Assembly (NCBI GenBank): GCA_963682025.1 | Contig: OY821517.1 | Location: 54,272,716-54,336,715, forward strand | DNA length: 64,000 nucleotides | Direction of reading: 5' to 3' | DNA from: Cordilura impudica | Lineage: Eukaryota; Arthropoda; Insecta; Diptera; Scathophagidae | Part shown: positions 57,205 to 64,000 of the stretch, piece after piece | How positions within the stretch are numbered: the stretch's first letter is position 1 | Layout of the letters: the number at the start of each line of letters is the position of its first letter | Position numbers and translations under genes: made by a program | Notes under the pieces: generated by a model | What the model was told of the DNA's origin: nothing | Database searches by the model: none | The model's input: the letters and a program-made list of their open reading frames with translations, nothing else

Positions 57205-58680
57205 GAAAATACGTGTGTTTCTAAATTTTGTACGGTGCCGAACTCAATCATGAATGTGTTTCGTTTCAATATTTGGTTATCTACACGAACATTTTTCTAT
57301 TACGTGTTTTTGTTTCGAACACACATAAACCACACAGATTCGAGTGTAGCTTTACTTTAAGTTCGTTTTCTTGCACGTGTACTGCTAAAAAAAAAAAAAA
57401 CAGACCATGTTCTTCAACGTACACATCTAAAAATTAAAACATTATCCACTCACGATCGGAAAAAAACGAAATTAAGTCATAAACAACACACAAAATTTCT
57501 CTGTTTTCTATTTTATTACTATCTTTTTATTTTTATTTTTTTTTATTTATATTTTTATTATTATCTTTTTATTTTTATTTTCTTATAACTGCTAATAATT
57601 ATTTTAGATTTTTTTTAATAAATTTGGTTGAAACAATTGTTGTCGTTATTATAGGATTGTTTCAGACTTTTCCGATCGCGAGTGGATAATGTTTTAAGAA
57701 CATGTTCTGTTTTTTTTAGCAGTACACGTGCAAGAAAACGCACTTAAAATAAAGCTACACTCGAATCTGTGTGGTTTATGTGTGTTCGAAACAAAAAATA
57801 CGTGATAGAAAAATGTTCGTGTAGATAACGAAATATTAAAACGAAACACAGTCATGATTGTGTTCGGCACGGTACAAAATTAAGAAACACACATAAATGA
57901 TATGAAAATAAAAATATGTGTTGGCTGCTTTAGAACAGAACATTGTGTGTTTCATGTGTGTATTTTCTGAACCTTGTGTGTGTTCGAAACAAAAAATACG
58001 TGATAGAAAAATGTTCGTTTAGATAACGAAATATTAAAACGAAACACAGTCATAATTGTGATCGGCACGGTACAAAATTAAGAAACACACATAATCTTAT
58101 ATATTAAAAGAATTTATGAATAAACTTTGCATTCAAGATTTTTTTCAATATTTTTCTTCTCTCAAACCTCTATAACTAGAGTTCTAATTAACGTAGGCTG
58201 TTGACATAGGTCTAATAACACTCAGTGGATCAAGCTCCTTCTTTTGAGCTATTAACTGCTTAAATTCGTTGGGTTTGAGGAAAGTCATGCGTGGAGAATC
58301 AACTTTACTTTTACTGTACGTTGAATTATCTTGGCATATTTTGGCATTACTGTACAATAACTTCTCTTGGCAAATTCGTTGGGTTTGAGGAAAGTTATGC
58401 GTGGACAATCAACTTTACTTTTACTGTACGTTAACTTCTCTTGGCATATTTTGGCATTACTGTACGTTAACTTCTCTTGGCAAATTTTGGTATTATATTA
58501 TAAAAATTAATATAACATAATACAATGCTGCGGAGCAGCAGGGGTCCTCTAGTTGATATGAAAAAAAAAATATGTGTTTGTTGGTCTGAGCTATGTTTGT
58601 TTAAATTTATGTACGAGTTTTTTATTCAGTGTGTGTTTTCTTCTGCACTCTGAATTTTAGATCGGATTTTTAAACGCTTA
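57205..58680. repeat. Fold-back repeat FB1, copy c
   Basis: Left arm 57205-57480 and right arm 57660-57890 are inverted copies: TTTGTACGGTGCCGAACTC against the reverse of TGTTCGGCACGGTACAAAAT. A unit of about 196 bp is repeated, starting GTGTGTTCGAAACAAAAAAT at 57779 and 57975. The second unit is interrupted by the H2 Helitron-like element and resumes at 58553. Confidence 0.8.
58095..58552 (+). mobile_element. Helitron-like element, family H2
   Basis: The 458-bp element starts TCTTATATATTAAAAG and ends with a 6-bp-stem hairpin TGCTGCGGAGCAGCA, then GGGGTCCTCTAG. It sits between ACACATAA and TTGATATG. The repeat unit it interrupts reads ACACATAATTGATATG in other copies, so there is insertion between A and T with no target duplication, as in Helitrons. 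Inside is a duplicated segment of about 120 bp with TTCGTTGGGTTTGAGGAAAG. No gene. Confidence 0.85.
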
Positions 58681-58774
58681 CTGGTGTAATAATAATTCTG
58701 TGGTCACAAGCGGTAACCACCCAAGTCGACTTAAGAACGATTTGAGTTATATATGCTCCCCTAAAAAAAAACAA

Positions 58775-59395
58775 GTAAGAACATTATAATCGGTCTAGAC
58801 CAATTATACGATACCCTATACCATTCGTTTAGAGCCCCATCTCTTAGGTCCAACTAATTTGATAAGAAAATGAGCATAAATCAAATTTTGAGTGGCACTG
58901 TTTTTAATTTTTTTTTTTTTTTGCCTGCAGATCTGAAAAGTTCATATCGGATGCTATATTTATACGGGGACTTGGTCGACAAGTGGACCGATCCATATTT
59001 CCATATTTGGTAAAGTCACTGATTTTTTGCAAAAACATATACATACAAATTGGAGAAAAATCTGTGCAATAGTTTTGATTTTTGAAAGATTTAAGTGAAC
59101 ATCGGGAATCAGATTTATATGGGGGCTATAACTAAGAATTGTCCTATAGAGTTTATTTGTGGACTACTGATAAATGAATATAATAAATATATACAAACTC
59201 AATTTGACCGAGATCTATATGATAATTTGGATATTATAGCAATTTTGGGTCATTTTGTTTTTTTCTGAGTGAAAGTGATTCTGAGTCGATCGCTATAGTA
59301 AAAGATGGGTCTAGGTCAAACGTTTTTGGTAATTTCAAACATCAGCACAAAGTCATTATACCCTGACCACATAATGGTATAGGGTATAGAAGCGT
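58775..59395 (-). repeat. Family D repeat, - copy
   Basis: ACAAGTAAGAACATTATAAT start, then TCGGTCTAGACC. It runs to CATTATACCCTGACCACATA and ATGGTATAGGGTATAG, the outer end of D. The (GTCC)n core has been lost between about 59250 and 59270. This copy shows both ends of the family. Confidence 0.8.
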
Positions 59396-59559
59396 ATAAA
59401 TTGTGTTAAATATAATTGATGTAATAGATTTTATGGATTCTATTGGCAGATATTTCTAACATAAATTCTAACCACATTAGAAGGTAGTGTGAACTGTATC
59501 AAAATAGCTATAAACTTTTATAAAAACAAAGAAAACCACACTACTTTTTTAATTCTTTC

Positions 59560-59780
59560 TTTTAACTCATACTGTCTGTCTGTCTACCCTGGGACAACCC
59601 CATTCCGCCTTGATATAAAACCTTGCCCATAGTCTTGTTGTGATTCACGGAGTGATTTAAACCCCATTCCCCTTATCCAATTAACCTGAAACTTGGTCTA
59701 TAGACTTGTTGTGACCAAAGATTATATTTAAAATAGTCACGCAAAGTCACGGAGAGATTCACAAGGAAAGAAAGAGGTTT
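59560..59780 (-). repeat. Single unit related to the GTGCGTGACT array
   Basis: Reverse complement of the array at 22.4-23.3 kb: TCTGTCTGTCTACC, CCCATTCC(G/C)CC, ACTTGGTCTATAGACTTGTT, CGCAAAGTCACGGAGAGATT. About 1.5 units remain. Confidence 0.65.
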
Positions 59781-60260
59781 AATAAAAACTTTGTTTTTAT
59801 GGGTTAGATTATTAACATCCTTTGCTTTCAGTTCTGATTAATAATATTTCCGTTTTCCTTAGATACAATTATTAAAATGGAAAATTCAGAATTTTTTTTA
59901 AAGTTTCCAGTATATTGTCACACACTGTACATACATATGTTCCTTGGATTTTGTGCTCAAACGGCATGTGCATGTGAGGGGATGCGTTTGCAACTGAAAT
60001 GTTGATTAAATTCATTTTAAGAAAATCTGTGAAAATTCATTTACATATCTTTTTGGAGTTTCTGACATTTTCGATAAGCTCGAGTTTTAAATTGAATAAA
60101 ATAAAGAAATAAAATTAAAGAGGAATAAGACAAATTGAACAGCAAATTGTTGCAAGCAAGTGACTGATTTAAATATTATTAGTTACAAAAAAAAAAGGAA
60201 TTGTTTTATGTTAAAACGTTTGATAGCAATTTAAATATTTAAATAACTTTTTCGATTTAC
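59781..60260. other. Unassigned sequence
   Basis: AT-rich, with no repeat copy recognised. On the - strand this would be the start of the intron after the exon 60261-60384. Confidence 0.35.
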
Positions 60261-60384
60261 CGGCAGACTTTTGAGCGATCTTCTTGTCTGGTTTCTTTTC
60301 AGCCCCCTTGACAGAATTTTCCATTGGATCTTGAAAGACTTGACTACAAAACAAGTCAGTGCTGAGTAAGCCCGTTCCTGCCAT
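60261..60384 (-). CDS. Candidate first coding exon of a host gene (- strand)
   Basis: On the - strand, ATTACCATGG is a good start context at 60384. The exon codes for 41 residues beginning MAGTGLLSTDLFCSQVF and ending KKIAQKSA, then gives the first base of a glycine codon at a donor G|GTAAAT (60260). An in-frame ATG seven codons upstream is a less likely start. The C-terminal part is rich in K, D, E, P and S. Composition is richer than the surroundings, and no repeat copies exist in the window. Its phase matches the exon at 13636-13760. I do not recognise the product; the very long intron and lack of transcript data keep confidence moderate. Confidence 0.45.
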
Positions 60385-60424
60385 GGTAATGTTTAGACTG
60401 ACCATTCGAAAAGACAATTAAGGC

Positions 60425-60983
60425 GGTACCCTTCACATGGTGATATAATGCCTATGTGCTGATGTTTGTAACTATCAAATATATTTGCCAAGACCCATGT
60501 CTTGTTATACCGATCGACTCAGAATTACTTTCTAAATCGATTTAGCAATGTCTGTCCGTCTGTCTGTCCGTCTGTCCGTCCGTCCTTCCGTCCGTCTGCC
60601 CGTCTGTGTGTCCATGTAAACCTAGTTATCAAACTACAGGTCGCAAATATGAACACATTTTGATGAAATTAGGTATATGATCTTTCATCAGCCATGGGAT
60701 GAATGTTATCGAAATTGGTGAAATTCGGTCCATGTTCAGACCTAGTGCCCATACAATTGGCCCCTATGAAATTGAAATAAATTGCCATAAGATCCAAATT
60801 ATAATATAGATAGTCAAATTGGGTTTGCATGTATATATTATATCCATTAATCAGTAGTCCAAAAATAATCCCAATAGGACAATTCTTAGTCATAGGCCCC
60901 ATATAGAGCTGCTTCCCGGTCTTCACTTATATCTATATAAAAAACAAAAACATTGCACAGATTTTTTTAAAATTTGGTTAGTA
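60425..60983 (+). repeat. Family D repeat, 5' part with expanded core
   Basis: Has an expanded run of GTCC/GTCT units at about 60550-60610. It stops at TTTGGTTAGTA, where a mariner fragment begins at a TA dinucleotide. Confidence 0.8.
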
Positions 60984-61262
60984 CGAGGGCGGCTCAATAA
61001 GTCCGTGACTTTTACAATGAAACACAGTTTTTTTTTTTGCAAAAAAAAATTATTTTTCAACACAATCTCATCTTCGCTCAACACACTTAGTCCAACATTT
61101 TCCGAGGTCATTTGTTTGATCAAAAATTTCATCGTTGGAGCTAAATCTTCCACCGAACCATTTCTTTAGGTTTGGAAACAGGAAATAGTCACTGGGGGCT
61201 AAATCCAGAGAATATGGCGGATGAGGTACCAATTTGTAACCAATTCATGGAATTTTGCCATT
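60984..61262 (-). pseudogene. mariner fragment, third lineage (3' end with TIR)
   Basis: The end CGAGGGCGGCTCAATAAG, then TCCGTGAC at 60984 directly follows TA. On the - strand, YKLVPHPPYSLDLAPSDYFL contains the third catalytic aspartate, followed by FPNLKKWFGGRF and an end CWTKCVERR. The 5' two thirds of the element are missing. The inverted end differs from that of the mariner at 32.2 kb, so it belongs to another subfamily. Confidence 0.75.
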
Positions 61263-61379
61263 GAGACCGCACACTAGGGTGGCCCATAATAACACAAGTG
61301 TTCAAACTCTCGGTCGCACCCCCTAGAAATATGCGAATAGCAAAAAAAAAAGTGAGAAATACAAAGTTTTGGGTCAATC

Positions 61380-62290
61380 AAAAAACATTTAGAGGTGGCT
61401 CAACGTGATTGAAAATTTCAAGTGTGTTTATAAGGGGAAAATATGACTTTTTTAAAATTTTACAAAAACTTTGTTCTATAGTTTAATTTTTCCGACAAAC
61501 TGATATATAATTCAGAATCAGTATTAAATTATCTTTCAAAAAGCTATAGAACTTCAAAAGCGAATAAAAACTCCCCAAGAAATAGCAAATGCCCCAGACC
61601 ACTTTTGTGCTAAAAAAAAAACAAGGTCATGAAATTTAATGGCATTTTTTTCAACTTTGGGAAATTGATTAAAGACAACATTTTGTTTTAGTCTCTATAC
61701 CTGTAAGTACTCAGATATGAAGTATTGTTTTATTACCACCTTGTTAACCTATTAAGCATTGAGACCGAAAATTGAAATTTTTTTTTATAAGATTTTGAAA
61801 ACTCCTTTTTCAAGCTTTGAAAAATTTTGTTAAACAAAATTTAAAAAAATTGATCTAGCTCTTTAAGGTCTTGTTAGATGCATGTCAGAGATTAACTGTG
61901 TGAATTTTTAGGTATATACCAGAATTTTTTTGGCAAGGATTTTATTTTTGCGAATTTCGAGAAAAATGGAATTTTTGTAAAATATTCTGTAATTGTACTA
62001 CTTCTAAATACTTTGTATCAAAAATTCATCACTTGTCTTTTTTTAAATGTTATATTTTATCTTAAGGGTCCATAGTTTCGGAAAAATATAATATGACCCC
62101 ATTAACCCTTTTGGAATTGGGGTCACATATGACCCCAAGCTAATAAAAGACAATTTATTCAAAAAATTCAAATATTTTGTAAGTGCTGTTGAATTTTTAG
62201 ATGGGACACCTAAAATATAAATAAATTTCAAAAGGGTTAATGGGGTCATTATATTTTTTTCCGAAACCCTAGGCCGTTTTTAATAATCAT
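61380..62290 (+). repeat. Single arm of the long-inverted-repeat family, with hairpin
   Basis: Matches the left arm of the 2.3-kb element: AATTTCAAGTGTGTTTATA, TGCCCCAGACCACTTTTGTG, AAGGTCATGAAATTTAATGG. At 62064-62275 two halves of about 43 bp, containing TTTCGGAAAAA...GACCCCATTAACCCTTTTG, are inverted around 125 bp. Near the first, TTGGGGTCACATATGACCCC, then AAGC makes a smaller palindrome. Confidence 0.7.
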
Positions 62291-62381
62291 TAACAAAAAT
62301 GAAAAAAAAAATAATATAAATCACGGAATATAAAAATTATAATTTTTTTTTTTAAGCCAAAGGTCCAATTATAATTTATTT

Positions 62382-62412
62382 ATTCTTATTTATTTATTTA
62401 TTTATTTACTTG
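62382..62412 (+). repeat. (TTTA)n microsatellite
   Basis: TTATTTATTTATTTATTTAC-type run; imperfect. Confidence 0.7.
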
Positions 62413-62528
62413 TTAAATTTAATGATTTCCTGCACAACAAGACTAAGTCTTATAATTACAGTACAGGATGTTAGTAGTGTACAAACATGTTTAGCCAAAT
62501 TAAATTAAATAAAATTGTAACTAATATA

Positions 62529-62906
62529 TCTATAATATTAATAGGCTAGGCGATTTCTTGTGACGGATGTTCTATTCTACCATTTTACCCCGATTTTGAC
62601 CAAACGCATATTATTTGAAAGGTATTTCTTTTTAGCCGTTTTGCAGATATACAGATTTTTAAATTTTTTCCCTTTATTTTTACTAAATTGCATTTAAAGT
62701 TGCTACTAACACATACATAAAATTACACAATGCTATGTGTGTATTTATTAAATTTGTTAATGTGTTTGTAATAAAAATGAGTTTGTTTTTTATGTTGATT
62801 TGTGAATTGGCTATAAATGATTAGCATACCTTTAGGGTCTTTATTAAATGAAAAAATAAAACTTCCTAGAATTTGCACTTGAATTTCGAGGGCTGGAATC
62901 TGCAAG
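62529..62906 (+). mobile_element. H1 Helitron-like element, + copy
   Basis: A 378-bp copy with TCTATAATATTAATAGGC start. The 3' palindrome has one change and the terminal CTAG reads CAAG. Confidence 0.75.
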
Positions 62907-62929
62907 TAAAAATTAATATTTATAATATT

Positions 62930-64000
62930 ATAACATAAGAATTTATAAAATTATGACATTAATAAAATTTGACATAGAATATTTAAAAAAAAATTTTTAA
63001 ATTGAAAATTATTAAAAATTACAAAATAAGAGAGAGTAAAAAAATAAAAAAAAAATAAGCATCCAATAACAAATACCTTTAAAAAGTTTAGGTGTAGGCA
63101 AAGTATTTAAATAAGGATTTTTTGAAATGTAATGCTTTGCTATTAAGTTGAATATTAGGTGCAAGGCTATTCCAAAGACGTACAGCATTTGTGAAAAAGT
63201 GCCATTCTGATGCTAGGCAATGATGTTTAGGAATAATCAATTGTTTACCTCTGTTTGATTTGCCAAATCGTATATGATTGCATAAGTATTGTGGCTTTCC
63301 AATATATATTATCCTATGAAGAAAAATAAGTACTCTAATCTTTAGTAGGTTTTCAAGTGACACTCCGTACAGGCTTTTCGAGAAGGGCGATATTCAAATT
63401 TCCTTAAACCATACACATACCTAACAATTTGCTGATTGAATCGCAATTCGCAAACAGTTCGCATTCATAAGTTAGTGTTAGGATAAGGTAAGCCTTTGCC
63501 AATAGTGTTCTTACTCTTAATGGTGTAAAGAATTGTGTTTCCCATAGTGTCTTTAGTTTAACGTGTGATTGTGCAACAAGCATGTTGATGTGGCTTAACC
63601 AATTAAGGTTGCTGTTGAAGACCAATCCAAGATTTCTAGCTGCTGGAACTATCTCAATTCTTTGATTATTTATTGATATTTCCATATCAGTAAGTGGGTT
63701 TACAGTTCTTTTGTGTATCACTATTATGCATTTAGATTTACTTGGATTTAAGCAAAGTCCATTAGAAATTGCCCAACAATTTATTATTTTAAGGTCATCG
63801 TTTAGGTTATCCACATTTCGACGAATAGAATTAACAGGGCTGTTAAGGTAAAGCTGTACATCATCTGCATACATGTGAACATTGGAATGTGATAAGTGGT
63901 GGGGTAAATCATTGGCATAAATAGAAAAAAGAAGCGGCCCCAGAATTGACCCTTGGGGTACACCTCTACTAATACCTAATGGTTCAGATATTGTATTATT
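62930..64000 (-). mobile_element. LINE running off the right edge
   Basis: A non-LTR element on the - strand; its A-rich 3' end is somewhere near 62930-63060, its coding part starts beyond the window. No target duplication can be assessed. Confidence 0.75.
63088..64000 (-). pseudogene. LINE reverse transcriptase, C-terminal part, cut by the window
   Basis: From the right edge: [20 protein letters not shown], then NDLPHHLS, the catalytic [43 protein letters not shown] and [20 protein letters not shown]. After a frame break near 63370 the end follows: NRGKQLIIPKHHCLASEW and FFTNAVRLWNSLAPNI. The order is normal for a LINE RT plus thumb and C-terminal region. The clade is not determined, possibly CR1/Jockey-related. 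One frameshift is visible. Confidence 0.8.

Noticed and set aside
62099..62240. A 130-bp piggyBac MITE with TTAA target duplication
   Set aside because: The inverted repeat continues outside both TTAA sites for about 25 bp, so the TTAA may be internal to a larger hairpin; kept as a comparison of terminal design only.

Overview
The window looks like nuclear DNA of a dipteran insect, probably a muscoid or calyptrate fly (inference). It is strongly AT-rich and has no bacterial gene organisation. It carries fly-like short introns, piggyBac, mariner, Tc1, DD41D, Transib, Copia and Jockey-type elements, Helitron-like non-autonomous elements and a tRNA-headed SINE. Almost every long open reading frame is a transposable-element relic with stops or frameshifts. 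No CRISPR array, rRNA gene, free-standing tRNA gene or bacterial operon was found.

Host-gene signal is sparse but present. On the + strand, exons at 1301-1357 and 2710-2829 (stop codon, then AATAAA at 2889) look like the 3' end of a gene entering from the left edge. On the - strand, a Kozak-like start exon (60384-60261) and an internal exon (13760-13636) have matching splice phases. They could belong to one gene whose intron of about 46.5 kb holds most of the elements below.

Layout. 1-7.1 kb: minisatellite, a dispersed repeat (called family D here), two Helitron-like copies (family H1), and a 2.3-kb element with about 800-bp inverted arms. 7.2-10.5 kb: a SINE and a nearly complete 2,955-bp piggyBac element with TTAA target duplication and four palindromes at each end. 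10.5-15.6 kb: H1 and D copies, the internal host exon and a small inverted-repeat element. 15.6-18.0 kb: one DD41D transposon nested in another. 18.5-19.9 kb: a 487-bp unit in almost three tandem copies. 19.9-21.6 kb: a TIR-bounded relic with an unplaced TE-like ORF and a fold-back repeat. 22.4-23.3 kb: a degenerate tandem array. 24.3-30.2 kb: a Copia fossil split by a 4-kb Jockey-type LINE. 30.3-34.1 kb: an H1 copy split by a LINE, then a mariner inserted in a Tc1-family fossil, then another mariner fossil. 34.3-38.5 kb: a D repeat split by a second LINE. 39.5-40.8 kb: a third DD41D element. 43.7-49.6 kb: repeats and a Transib/RAG1-like relic split by a LINE with RNase H. 51-59.4 kb: D, H1, fold-back and CGCCCAC-type repeats that split a LINE ORF1, plus a second Helitron-like family (H2) with a clean empty site. 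60-64 kb: the host start exon, a mariner fragment, an inverted arm, another H1 copy, and a LINE running off the right edge.

The elements do not work together as a pathway. Their relations are nested insertions, which give a relative age order (Copia before Jockey, Tc1 before mariner, Transib before the RNase H LINE, DD41D copy 2 before copy 1, fold-back before H2). I see no convincing new defence, metabolic or gene-expression system. The most useful points are the split host gene, the 4+4 palindrome layout of the piggyBac ends, similar ends in another repeat family, the intron in the Transib relic and the SINE/LINE tail sharing. All coordinates were read by eye, so boundaries may be off by a few bases.
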